From: Apostichopus japonicus
Lineage: Eukaryota > Echinodermata > Holothuroidea > Aspidochirotida > Stichopodidae
Direction: 5' to 3'
Assembly: GCF_037975245.1 (NCBI RefSeq)
Contig: NC_092564.1
Span: 21,741,984-21,805,983 of the forward strand
Length of the DNA stretch: 64,000 nucleotides
Positions 10,555-21,906 of the stretch are shown here, piece after piece. The position numbers and the translations under genes were made by a program. Position 1 is the stretch's first letter; every line of letters starts with the position of its first letter. A model generated the notes under the pieces. The model had not been told where the DNA came from, searched no databases, and worked only from the letters and a program-made list of their open reading frames with translations.

Positions 10555-11540
10555 AATTGCATTAGGCGAGATCACGTCAATTTGTGCAACTCGTCAATTT
10601 GCAGAAAATTCATTGCATTTAGGCGAGATCGCGTCAAAATGTGCAACTCGTCAATGAGCAGGAAACTTATGCATTGGACGAGATACGTTATCTCGTCATA
10701 ACGTCAATTTTGGTCATTTTGTCGAGATGGCAGCAACTGGAAAATTTGCAGGAAATTCATTGCATTATGCGAGATCGCGTCAAAATGTGCAACTCGTCAA
10801 TTTGTAGGAAATTATGCATTGGGCGAGATTCGTTATCTCTTTAAACGTCATATCTATGGAATTTTGGTCATTTTGTCAATATGGCAGCAAAGTATGCAAC
10901 TCGTGAATTTGCAGGAAATTCATTGCATTAGGCGAGATCACGTCAAAATGTGCAACTCGTCAACTTGCGCAAAATTTATACATTAGGCGAGATCGCGTTC
11001 AAGTGTGCAACTCGTCATTTTGCAGGAAATTTATTGCAGTAGGCGAGATCACTTCAAAATGTGCAACTCGTCAATTTGCACATAATTTATTGCATTGGGC
11101 GGGATCGCGTCAAAATGTGCAACTCGTCAATTTGCAGTAAATTCATCGCATTGAGCGAGATCACGTCAAAATGTGCAACTCGTTAATTTTGTAGTAAAAT
11201 TATTTCATAAGGCGAGATCACGTCAATGTATGCAACTCGTCAATTTGGCGGAAATTTATTGCAGTAGGCGAGATCACGTCAAAATGTGCAACTCGTTAAT
11301 TTGCAGGATATTTATGCATTGGACGAGATTCGTTATCTCGTTGAAACGTCATATCGCTGGAATTTTGGTCATTATGTCGAGATCGCGTCAGACTGTGCAA
11401 CTCGCCATTTTGCAGGAATTTTACTGCATTGGGCGAGATCACGTCAAAATGTGCAATTCGTCAACTTGCGCAAAATTTATACATTAGGCGAGATCTTGTC
11501 AAAATATGCAACTCTTCAATTACAGATAATTGATGTATTT

Positions 11541-12744
11541 GGACGAGATACGTTATCTCGTCATTACGTCAATTAACTTCAATTTTGGTAATTTTGTCAA
11601 TATGGCAGCAAAGTGTGCAACTCGTCAATTTGCATAAAATTCATTGCATTAGGCTTCACGTCAAAATGTGCAACTCGTTACATAGCAGGAAATTCATGCA
11701 TTGAACGAGATTCGTTATCTCGTTGAAATGTCATATCTCTGGAATTTTGGTCATTATGTCGAGATCGCGTCAAAGTGTGCAACTCGTCATTTTGCAGGAA
11801 ATTTATTGCAGTAGGCGAGATCACGTCAAAATGTGCAACTCGTCAATTTGCGCAAAATTTATACATTAGGCGAGATCTTGTCAATATATGCAACTCGTCA
11901 ATTTACAGATAATTAATGCATTGGACGAAATACGTTATCTCGTTGAAACGTTATATCTCTGGAATTTTGGTCGTTATGTCGAGATCGCGTCAAAGTGTGC
12001 AACTCGCCATTTTGCAGGAATTTTACTGCATTGGGCGAGATCACGTCAAAATGTGCAACTCGTCAACTTGCGCAAAATTTATACATTAGGCGAGATCTTG
12101 TCAGAATATGCAACTCGCCAATTACAGATAATTGATGTATTTGGACGAGATACGTTATCTCGTCATCACGTCAATTAACTTCAATTTTGGTAATTTTGTC
12201 AATATGGCAGCAAAGTGTGCAACTCGTCAATTTGCATAAAATTCATTGCATTAGGCTTCACGTCAAAATGTGCAACTCGTTACATAGCAGGAAATTCATG
12301 CATTGAACGAGATTCGTTATCTCGTTGAAATGTCATATCTCTGGAATTTTGGTCATTATGTCGAGATCGCGTCAAAGTGTGCAACTCGTCATTTTGCAGG
12401 AAATTTATTGCAGTAGGCAAGATCACGTCAAAATGTGCAACTCGTCAATTTGCGCAAAATTTATACATTAGGCGAGATCTTGTCAATATATGCAACTCGT
12501 CAATTTACAGATAATTAATGCATTGGACGAAATACGTTATCTCGTCATGGTGTCAATTATCTTCAATTTTGGTAATTTTGTCAGCAAAGTGTGCAGCTCG
12601 TCAATATGCATGAAATTCATCGCATTAGGCTTCATGTCAAAATGTGCAACTCGTTAATTTGCAGGATATTTATGCATTGGACGAGATTCGGTATCTCGTT
12701 GAAACGTTATATCTCTGGAATTTTGGTCATTATGTCGAGATCGC
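11541..12744 (-). repeat. 602-bp local tandem duplication in reversed satellite A
   Basis: The GGACGAGATACGTTATCTCG block at 11,541 recurs at 12,143 with the same downstream series: TTAACTTCAATTTTGG, TTGCATAAAATTCATTGC, CGTTACATAGCAGG and TTGCGCAAAATTTATACA. The two copies differ at scattered bases (for example CATTACGTC versus CATCACGTC). It looks like a shortened HOR derivative that was duplicated locally. The right end of the second copy is approximate. Confidence 0.75.
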
Positions 12745-13328
12745 GTCAAAGTGTGCAACTCGCCATTTTGCAGGAATTTTACTGCATTGGGCGAGATCAC
12801 GTCAAAATGTGCAACTCGTCAATTTGCGCAAAATTTATACATTAGGCGAGATCTTGTCAATATATGCAACTCGTCAATTTACAGATAATTGATGCATTGG
12901 ACGAAATACGTTATCTCGTCATGGTGTCAATTGTCTTCAATTTTGGTAATTTTGTCAGCAAAGTGTGCAGCTCGTCAATATGCATGAAATTCATCGCATT
13001 AGGCTTCACGTCAAAATGTGCAACTCGTTAATTTGCAGGATATTTATGCATTGGACGAGATTCGTTATCTCGTTGAAACGTCATATCTCTGGAATTTTGG
13101 TCATTATGTCGAGATCGCGTCAAAGTGTGCAACTCGTCAATTTGCAGGAATTTTACTGCATTGGGCGAGATCACGTCAAAATGTGCAACTCGTCAATTTG
13201 CAGTAAATTCATCGCATTGAGCGAGATCACGTCAAAATGTGCAACTCGTTAATTTTGCAGAAAAATTATTTCATAAGGCGAGATCACGTCAATGTAAGCA
13301 ACTCGTCAATTTGCAGGAAATTTATTGC
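12581..13328 (-). repeat. 374-bp local tandem duplication in reversed satellite A
   Basis: TCAGCAAAGTGTGCAGCTCG at 12,581 recurs at 12,955, followed in both by CAATATGCATGAAATTCATC, a TTTGCAGGATATTTATGC monomer and the TCTCTGGAATTTTGGTC piece. The preceding ACGTTATCTCGTCATGGTG is also shared. The copies diverge after roughly 240 bp, so the right end is approximate. Confidence 0.65.
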
Positions 13329-14339
13329 ATCCGGCGTGATCACGTCAACATGTGCAACTCGTCAATTAGCATGAAACTGATGCATTGGGCGAGATTCGTT
13401 ATCTCGTTGAAACGTCATATCGCTGGAATTTTGGTCATTATGTCGAGATCGCGTCAGACTGTGCAACTCGCAATTTTGCAGGTATTTTACTGCATTGGCC
13501 GAGATCACGTCAAAATGTGCAACTCGTCAATTTGCAGTAAATTCATTGCAGTAGGCGAGATCAAGTCAATGCGTGCAACTCGTCAATTTGCACATAATTT
13601 ATTGCATTGGGCGAGATCGCGTCAAAATGTGCAACTCGTCAATTTGCAGTTAATTCATCGCGTAGAGCGAGATCACGTCAAAATGTGCAACTCGTCATTT
13701 TGCAGGAAATTTATTGCATTGGGCGAGATCACGTCAATGTGTGCAACTCGTCAATTTGGCGGAAATTTATGCATTGGGCGAGATCACGTCAACGTGTGCA
13801 ACTCGTCATTTTGCAGGAAATTTATTGCATTGGGCGAGATCACGTCAAGATATGCAACTCGTTAATTTTGCAGTAAATTCATTGCATGAGGCGAGATCAC
13901 GTCAATGTGTGCAACTCGTCAATTTGGCGGAAATTTATGCATTGGGCGAGATCACGTCAAAGTGTGCAACTCGTTAATTAGCAGAAAATTCATTGCCATG
14001 GGCGAGATCACGTCAAATTGTGCAACTCGTCAACTTGCAGGAGGTTGAGGGCATTGAGCGAGATCACGTCAAAATGTGCAACTGGTCAATCTGTAGGAAA
14101 TTAATGCATTGGGCGAGATCATGTCAAAATGTGCAACTCGTCAATTAGCAGGAAACTGATGAATTGGACGAAATACGTTATCTCGTCATAACGTCAATTA
14201 TCTTCAATTTTGGTCATTTTGTCAATATGGCCGCAAGGTGTGCAACTCGTCAATTTGCAGAAAATTTATTGCATTAGGCGAGATCACGTCAAAATGTGCA
14301 ACTCGTCAATTTTCAGGAAACTTATGCAATGGACGAAAT

Positions 14340-14360
14340 ACGTTATCTGACCCCTGGTGA
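14340..14360. other. Abrupt junction between satellite A and satellite B
   Basis: Satellite A ends inside its TACGTTATCT(CGTC) palindrome at 14,348. The next base starts satellite B decamer sequence GACCCCTGGTGACCCC. No unique spacer, target-site duplication or transposon end is visible. At most one base (T) of overlap exists between the parents, so a blunt or microhomology-type join is the simplest reading. Confidence 0.9.
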
Positions 14361-14939
14361 CCCCAAATGACCTTTCACCTGCATCGAAAACAAAGGGTAA
14401 GCGGTACTCCGGCAAACCAAACATGAAATTGGTCCGACGTTACCCACCTGAGATATCGTGTTTACTAGATTTTTACAATTTGACCCCTGGTGACCCCAAA
14501 TGACCTTTTGACTTGCATCGAAAACAAAGGGTAAGCGGTACTCCGGCAAACCAAATATGAAGGTGGTCCGATATTACCCACCTGAGATATCGTGTTTACG
14601 AGATTTTTACAATTTGACCCCTGGTGACCCCTGGTGACCCCAAATGACCTTTGACCTGCATCGAAAACAAAGGTTAAGCGGTACTCCGGCAAACCAAATA
14701 TAAAGTTGGTCCGACATTACCCACCTGACATATCGTGTTTACGAGATTTTTACAATTTGACCCCTGGTGACCCCTGGTGACCCCTGGTTACCCCAAATGA
14801 CCTTTGACCTGCATCGAAAACCAAGGGTAAGCGGTACTCCGGCTAACCAAATATGAAGTTGGTCCGATATTACCCACCTGAGATATCGTGTTTCGAGATT
14901 TTTACAATTTGACCCCTGGTGACCCCTGGTGACCCCAAA

Positions 14940-14955
14940 TGACCTTTGACCTGCA
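14940..14955 (-). promoter_or_regulatory. Perfect nuclear-receptor DR1-type motif (representative site, repeated in most satellite B monomers)
   Basis: Plus-strand TGACCTTTGACCT is the reverse complement of AGGTCA-A-AGGTCA, the textbook direct repeat with one-base spacing bound by RXR heterodimers, HNF4 and COUP-TF class receptors in animals. It recurs in the same monomer position across 14.3-64 kb. Recurrent damaged forms are TGACCATTGACC, TGACCTATGACC, TGACATTTGACC, TGACCTTTGCCC, TGACCTTTTGACC (spacer of two) and a 7-bp deletion that removes one half-site. The motif match is directly visible. Binding, and the existence of nuclear receptors in this organism, are not. Confidence 0.5.
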
Positions 14956-15520
14956 TCGAAAACAAAGGGTAAGCGGTACTCCGGAAAACCAAATATGAAT
15001 TTGGTCCGACATTACCCACCTGACATATCGTGTTTACGAGATTTTTACAATTTGACCCCTGGTGACCCCTGGTGACCCCAAATGACCTTTGACCTGCATC
15101 GAAAACAAAGGTTAAGCGGTACTCCGGCAAACCAAATATGAATTTGGTCCGACATTACCCACCTGACATATCGTGTTTACGAGATTTTACAATTTGACCC
15201 CTGGTGACCCCTGGTGACCCCAAATGACCTTTGACCTGCATCGAAAACAAAGGGTAAGCGGTACTCCGGCAAACCAAATATGAAGTTGGTCCGATATTAC
15301 CCACCTGACATATCGTGTTTACGAGATTTTTACAATTTGACCCCTGGTGACCCCTGGTGAACCCTGGTTATCCCAAATGACCTTTGACCTGCATCGAAAA
15401 CCAAGTGTAAGCGGTACTACGGCAAACCAAATATGAAGTTGGTCCGATATTATCCACCTGAGATATCGTGTTTACGAGATTTTACAATTTGACCCCTGGT
15501 GACCCCTGGTGACCCCTGGT

Positions 15521-17040
15521 GACCCCTGGTGACCCCAAATGACCTTTGACCTGCATCGAAAACAAAGGGTAAGCGGTACTCCGGAAAACCAAATATGAAG
15601 TTGGTCCGACATTACCCACCTGACATATCGTGCTTACGAGATTTTTACAATTTGACCCCTGGTGACCCCTGGTGACCCCTGGTGACCCCAAATGACCTTT
15701 GACCTGCATCGAAAACCAAGGGTAAGCGGTACTCCGGCAAACCAAATATGAATTTGGTCCGACATTACCCACCTGAGATATCGTGTTTCGAGATTTTTAC
15801 AATTTGACCCCTGGTGACCAATGGTGACCCCAAATGACCTTTGACCTGCATCGAAAACAAAGGGTAAGCGGTACTCCGGCAAACCAAATATGAAGTTGGT
15901 CCGACATAACCCACCTGACATATCGTGTTTACGAGATTTTTACAATTTGACCCCTGGTGACCCCTGGTGACCCCTGGTGACCCCTGGTGACCCCAAATGA
16001 CCTTTGACCTGCATCGAAAACCAAGGGTAAGCGGTACTCCGGCAAACCAAATATGAAGTTGGTCCGATATTACCCACCTGAGATATCGTGTTTCGAGATT
16101 TTTACAATTTGACCCCTGGTGACCCCTGGTGACCACTGGTGACCCCAAATGACCTTTGACCTGCATCGAAAACAAAAGGTAAGCGGTACTCCGGCAAACC
16201 AAATATGAAATTGGTCCGACATTACCCACCTGAAATATCGTGTTTACGAGATTTTTACAATTTGACCCATGGTGACCCCTGTTGACCCCTGGTGACCCCT
16301 GGTGACCCCAAATGACCATTGACCTGCATCGAAAACAAAGGGTAAGCGGTACTCCGGCAAACCAATAATGAAGTTGGTCCGACATTACCCACCTGACATA
16401 TCGTGTTTACGAGATTTTACAATTTGACCCCTGGTGACCCCTGGTGACCCCTAGTGACCCCAAATGACCTTTGACCTGCATCGAAAACAAAGGGTAAGCG
16501 GTTCTCCGGAAAACCAAATATGAAGTTGGTCCGATATTACCCACCTGAGATATCGTGTTTCGAGATTTTTACAATTTGACCCCTGGTGACCCCAAATGAC
16601 CTTTTGACCTGCATCGAAAACAAAGGGTAAGCGGTACTCCGGCAAACCAAATATGAAGGTGGTCCGATATTACCCACCTGAGATATCGTGTTTACGAGAT
16701 TTTTAAAATTTGACCCCTGGTGACCCCTGGTGACCCCAAATGACCTTTGACCTGCATCGAAAACAAAGGGTAAGCGGTACTCCGGCAAACCAAATATGAA
16801 GTTGGTCCGACATTACCCACCTGACATATCGTGTTTACGAGATTTTTAAAATTTGACCCCTGGTGACCCATAGTGACCCCTGGTAACCCCAAATGACCTT
16901 TGACCTGCATCGAAAACAAAGGTTAAGCGGTACTCCGGCAAACCAAATATGAAGTTGGTCCGACATTACCCACCTGACATATCGTGTTTACGAGATTTTT
17001 ACAATTTGACCCCTGGTGACCCCTGGTGACCCCTGGTGAC
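15521..17040. repeat. Satellite B segmental duplication, about 2.0 kb, copy 1
   Basis: This block matches 17,485-19,146 with the same order of variant monomers: CCGGAAAACC, a CGTGCTTACGAG variant, TTTGACCCATGGTGACCCCTG, ACCAATAATGAAG and GCGGTTCTCCGG. The offset is 1,964 bp on the left and 2,106 bp on the right, because copy 2 holds one extra monomer. Confidence 0.85.
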
Positions 17041-17377
17041 CCCAAATGACCTTTGACCTGCATCGAAAACAAAGGGTAAGCGGTACTCCGGCAAACCAAA
17101 TATGAATTTGGTCCGACATTACCCACCTGACATATCGTGTTTACGAGATTTTACAATTTGACCCCTGGTGACCCCTGGTGACCCCTGGTGACCCCAAATG
17201 ACCTTTGACCTGCATCGAAAACAAAGGGTAAGCGGTACTCCGGCAAACCAAATATGAAGTTGGTCCGACATTACCCACCTGACATATCGTGTTTACGAGA
17301 TTTTTAAAATTTGACCCCTGGTGACCCATAGTGACCCCTGGTAACCCCAAATGACCTTTGACCTGCATCGAAAACAA
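16692..17377. repeat. Satellite B three-monomer local duplication, about 450 bp
   Basis: The monomer with TTTAAAATTTGACC, the decamer variant CCCATAGTGACC and GGTAACCCC near 16,850-16,925 recurs near 17,300-17,385. The spacing is about 449-458 bp, consistent with duplication of three monomers. This explains part of the sequence between the two 2-kb copies. Confidence 0.7.
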
Positions 17378-17484
17378 AGGTTAAGCGGTACTCCGGAAAC
17401 CAAATATGAAGTTGGTCCGACATTACCCACCTGACATATCGTGTTTACGAGATTTTTACAATTTGACCCCTGGTGACCCCTGGT

Positions 17485-19146
17485 GACCCCTGGTGACCCC
17501 AAATGACCTTTGACCTGCATCGAAAACAAAGGGTAAGCGGTACTCCGGAAAACCAAATATGAAGTTGGTCCGACATTACCCACCTGACATATCGTGCTTA
17601 CGAGATTTTTACAATTTGACCCCTGGTGACCCCTGGTGACCCCTGGTGACCCCAAATGACCTTTGACCTGCATCGAAAACCAAGGGTAAGCGGTACTCCG
17701 GCAAACCAAATATGAATTTGGTCCGACATTACCCACCTGAGATATCGTGTTTCGAGATTTTTACAATTTGACCCCTGGTGACCCCTGGTGACCCCAAATG
17801 ACCTTTGACCTGCATCGAAAACAAAGGGTAAGCGGTACTCCGGCAAACCAAATATGAAGTTGGTCCGACATAACCCACCTGACATATCGTGTTTACGAGA
17901 TTTTTACAATTTGACCCCTGGTGACCCCTGTTGACCCCTGGTGACCCCTGGTGACCCCAAATGACCTTTGACCTGCATCGAAAACCAAGGGTAAGCGGTA
18001 CTCCGGCAAACCAAATATGAAGTTGGTCCGATATTACCCACCTGAGATATCGTGTTTCGAGATTTTTACAATTTGACCCCTGGTGACCCCTGGTGACCAC
18101 TGGTGACCCCAAATGACCTTTGACCTGCATCGAAAACAAAAGGTAAGCGGTACTCCGGCAAACCAAATATGAAATTGGTCCGACATTACCCACCTGAAAT
18201 ATCGTGTTTACGAGATTTTTACAATTTGACCCATGGTGACCCCTGTTGACCCCTGGTGACCCCTGGTGACCCCAAATGACCATTGACCTGCATCGAAAAC
18301 AAAGGGTAAGCGGTACTCCGGCAAACCAAATATGAAGTTGGTCCGATATAACCCACCTGAGATATCGTGTTTCGAGATTTTTACAATTTGACCCCTGGTG
18401 ACCCCTGGTGACCCCAAATGACCATTGACCTGCATCGAAAACAAAGGGTAAGCGGTACTCCGGCAAACCAATAATGAAGTTGGTCCGACATTACCCACCT
18501 GACATATCGTGTTTACGAGATTTTACAATTTGACCCCTGGTGACCCCTGGTGACCCCTAGTGACCCCAAATGACCTTTGACCTGCATCGAAAACAAAGGG
18601 TAAGCGGTTCTCCGGAAAACCAAATATGAAGTTGGTCCGATATTACCCACCTGAGATATCGTGTTTCGAGATTTTTACAATTTGACCCCTGGTGACCCCA
18701 AATGACCTTTTGACCTGCATCGAAAACAAAGGGTAAGCGGTACTCCGGCAAACCAAATATGAAGGTGGTCCGATATTACCCACCTGAGATATCGTGTTTA
18801 CGAGATTTTTAAAATTTGACGCCTGGTGACCCCTGGTGACCCCAAATGACCTTTGACCTGCATCGAAAACAAAGGGTAAGCGGTACTCCGGCAAACCAAA
18901 TATGAAGTTGGTCCGACATTACCCACCTGACATATCGTGTTTACGAGATTTTTAAAATTTGAAACCTGGTGACCCATAGTGACCCCTGGTAACCCCAAAT
19001 GACCTTTGACCTGCATCGAAAACAAAGGTTAAGCGGTACTCCGGCAAACCAAATATGAAGTTGGTCCGACATTACCCACCTGACATATCGTGTTTACGAG
19101 ATTTTTACAATTTGACCCCTGGTGACCCCTGGTGACCCCTGGTGAC
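17485..19146. repeat. Satellite B segmental duplication, about 2.0 kb, copy 2 with one extra monomer
   Basis: Partner of 15,521-17,040. One additional 142-bp monomer at roughly 18,283-18,424 is a near repeat of its neighbour. A further private change is TTTGAAACCTGGTGACC near 18,960, where copy 1 reads TTTGACCCCTGGTGACC. Confidence 0.85.
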
Positions 19147-19274
19147 CCCAAATGACCTTTGACCTGCATCGAAAACCAAGGGTAAGCGGTACTCCGGCTA
19201 ACCAAATATGAAGTTGGTCCGACATTACCCACCTGACATATCGTGTTTACGAGATTTTTACAATTTGACCCCTG

Positions 19275-21165
19275 GTGACCCTGGTGACCCCTGGTGACCC
19301 CTGGTGACCCCAAATGACCTTTGACCTGCGTCGAAAACAAAGGGTAAGCGGTACTTTGGCAAACCAAATATGAAGGTGGTCCGATATTACCCACCTGAGA
19401 TATCGTGTTTACGAGATTTTTACAATTTGACCCCTGGTGACCCCAAATGACCTTTGACCTGCATCGAAAACAAAGGGTAAGCGGTTCTCCGGCAAACTAA
19501 ATATGAAGGTGGTCCGATATTACCCACCTGAGATATCGTGTTTACGAGATTTTTACAATTTGACCCCTGGTGACAACTGGTGACCCCAAATGACCTTTGA
19601 CCTGCATCGAAAACAAAGGGTAAGCGGTACTCCGGCAAACAAAATATGAAATTGGTCCGACATTACCCACCTGAAATATCGTGTTTACGAGTTGTTAACA
19701 ATTTGACCCCTGGTGAACCCTGGTGACCCCTGGTGACCCCTGGTGACCCCTGGTGACCCCTGGTGACCCCAAATGACCTTTGACCTGCATTGAAAACAAA
19801 GGGTAAGCGTACTCCGGCAAACCAACAATGAAGGTGGTCCGACATTACCCACCTGAGATATCGTGTTTACGAGATTTTTACAATTTGACCCCTGGTGACC
19901 CCTGGTGACCCCAAATGACCTTTGACCTGCATCGAAAACAAAGGGTAAGCGGTACTCCGGCAAACAAAATATGAAATTGGTCCGACATTACCCACCTGAA
20001 ATATCGTGTTTACGAGTTGTTAACAATTTGACCCCTGGTGACCCCTGGTGACCCCTGGTGACCCCTGGTGACCCCTGGTGACCCCTGGTGACCCCTGGTG
20101 ACCCCTGGTGACCCCTGGTGACCCCTGGTGACCCCTGGTGACCCCTGGTGACCCCAAATGACCTTTTACCTGCATCGAAAACAAAGGGTAAGCTGTACTC
20201 CGGCAAACCAAATATGAATTTGGTCCGACATTACCCACCTGAAATATCGTGTTTACGAGATTTTTACAATTTGACCCCTGGTGACCCCTGGTGACCCCAA
20301 ATGACCTTTGACCTGTATCGAAAACAAAGGGTAGGCGGTACTCCGGCTAACCAAATATGAAGTTGGTCCGATATTACCCACCTGAGATATCGTGTTTACG
20401 AGATTTTTAAAATTTGAACCCTGGTGAACCCTGGTTACCCCAAATGACCTTTGACCTGCATCGAAAACCAAGGGTAAGCGATACTCCGGCAAACCAAATA
20501 TGAAGTTGGTCCGATATTACCCACCTGAGATATCGTGTTTCGAGATTTTTACAATTTGACCCCTGGTGACCCCTGGTGACCCCAAATGACCTGCATCGAA
20601 AACAAAGGGTAAGCGGTACTCCGGGAAACCAAATATGAATTTGGTCCGACATTACCCACCTGACATATCGTGTGTACGAGATTTTTACAATTTGACCCCT
20701 GGTGACCCCTGGTGACCCCTGGTGACCCCAAATGACCTTTGACCTGCATCGAAAACAAAAGGTAAGCGGTACTCCGGCAAACCAAATATGAAATTGGTCC
20801 GACATTACCCACCTGAAATATCGTGTTTACGAGATTTTTACAATTTGACCCCTGGTGACCCCTGGTGACCCCTGGTGACCCCTGGTGACCCCAAATGACC
20901 TTTGACCTGCATCGAAAACCAAGGGTAGGCGGTACTCCGGCAAACCAAATATGAAGTTGGTCCGATATTACCCACCTGAGATATCACGTTTCGAGATTTT
21001 TACAATTTGACCGCTGGTGACCCCTGGTGACCCCAAATGACCATTGACCTGCATCGAAAACAAAAGGTAAGCGGTACTCCGGCAAACCAAATATGAATTT
21101 GGTCCGACATTACCCACCTGAGATATCGTGTTTACGAGATTTTTACAATTTGACCCCTGGTGACC
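19275..21165. repeat. Dispersed satellite B block, left copy
   Basis: This block shares its whole series of monomer variants with 48,210-50,090: the CTTTGGCAAACC monomer, CGGTTCTCCGGCAAACTAA, GAGTTGTTAACAATTTG, a long decamer run, ACCTTTTACCTGC, GCGATACTCCGG and GATATCACGTTTCGAG. The offset is 28,935, then 28,915, then 28,925 bp as decamer number changes. Identity is lost sharply at both ends. Confidence 0.85.
20030..20149. repeat. Expanded decamer run, 12 units
   Basis: Twelve uninterrupted GACCCCTGGT units lie inside one monomer. The homologous run in the right copy of this block (from 48,965) has about two fewer units and one variant TTGTGACCCC, so decamer number changes independently of the surrounding sequence. 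Confidence 0.92.
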
Positions 21166-21906
21166 CCTGGTGACCCCTGGTGACCCCTGGTGACCCCAAA
21201 TGACCTTTGACCTGTATCGAAAACAAAGGGTAAGCTGTACTCCGGCAAACCAAATATAAGGTTGGTCCGACATTACCCACCTGACATATCGTGTTTACGA
21301 GTTGTTAACAATTTGACCCCTGGTGACCCCTGGTGACCTCTGGTGACCCCAAATGACCTTTGACCTGTATCGAAAACAAAGGGTAAGCTGTACTCCGGCA
21401 AACCAAATATAAGGTTGGTCCGACATTACCCACCTGACATATCGTGTTTACGAGATTTTACAATTTGACCCCTGGTGACACCTGGTGACCCCTGGTGACC
21501 CCTGGGTACCCCAATTGACCTTTGACCTGCATCGAAAACAAAGGGTAGGCTGTACTCCGGCAAACCAAATATGAATTTGGTCCGACATTACCCACCTGAG
21601 ATATCGTGTTTACGAGATTTTTACAATTTGACCCCTGGTGACCCCTGGTGACCCCTAGTGACACCTGGTGACCCCTGGTGACCCCAAATGACCTATGACC
21701 TGCATCGAAAACAAAGGGTAAGCGGTACTCCGGCAAAACAAATATGAAGTTGGTCCGACATTACCCACCTGACATATCGTGTTTACGAGATTTTTACAAT
21801 TTGACGGCTGGTGACCGGAAATGACCTTTGACCTGCATCGAAAACAAAGGGTAAGCGGTACTCCGGCAAACCAAATATGAAGTTGGTCCGACATTACCCA
21901 CCTGAG

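Larger units (their letters stand above)
1..14348. repeat. Satellite A array (56-bp monomer family)
   Basis: A tandem array of a monomer of about 56 bp fills this interval. The recognisable blocks are GACGTGATCTCGCC, then an AATGCAATGAATTT-like stretch, then CAAATTGACGAGTTGCAC. The forward orientation runs from 1 to about 9,578 and the reverse orientation, where the blocks read as GTGCAACTCGTCAATTTG, from about 9,777 to 14,348. The array is already in mid-repeat at base 1, so it continues to the left. Reading frames of 60-263 codons occur on the strand opposite to the monomer orientation in both halves. They cycle through three near-identical peptide registers because 56 is not a multiple of three and all three frames are stop-poor. 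I see no domain, no codon structure and no unique sequence, so I treat the whole interval as non-coding satellite. Confidence 0.97.
9777..14348 (-). repeat. Reverse-orientation, diverged satellite A
   Basis: The monomers read in reverse complement throughout. They vary more than the HOR block does and no 1,159-bp period is visible. HOR-derived order is still traceable: the reverse complement of about 11,465-11,690 follows the HOR path from GCGCAAATTGACGAG through the ACGAGATAACGTATCTCGT palindrome to the TTGCTGCCATATTGAC monomer. About 11,070-11,280 likewise matches the GATCCCGCCCAATGC and TTATGAAATAATTTTA monomers. From about 13,500 to 14,160 it is a simple monomer ladder. Confidence 0.92.

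Noticed and set aside
9910-10701. A 263-codon plus-strand frame with recurring CNSSICSKFIA, GEITSKCATR and RDHVKMCN-type peptides
   Set aside because: These are the three frames of one 56-bp monomer read in succession. The same peptides come from the opposite strand in the forward half, so there is no independent coding signal.
1-14348. CRISPR array (short regular repeats)
   Set aside because: Repeats of 56 bp abut directly with no unique spacers, the repeats themselves are diverged, and no cas-like gene is present. This is satellite structure.
14340-14360. Transposon insertion as the cause of the A/B junction
   Set aside because: No terminal inverted repeat, target-site duplication or element body is visible on either side, and satellite B simply continues to the window end.
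21500-21520. GGGTACCCC motif as a dyad operator
   Set aside because: It is a subfamily-specific change of the decamer GGTGACCCC, present at scattered positions (for example 23,521, 31,709, 41,401, 53,200). It gives a KpnI site but no evidence of function.
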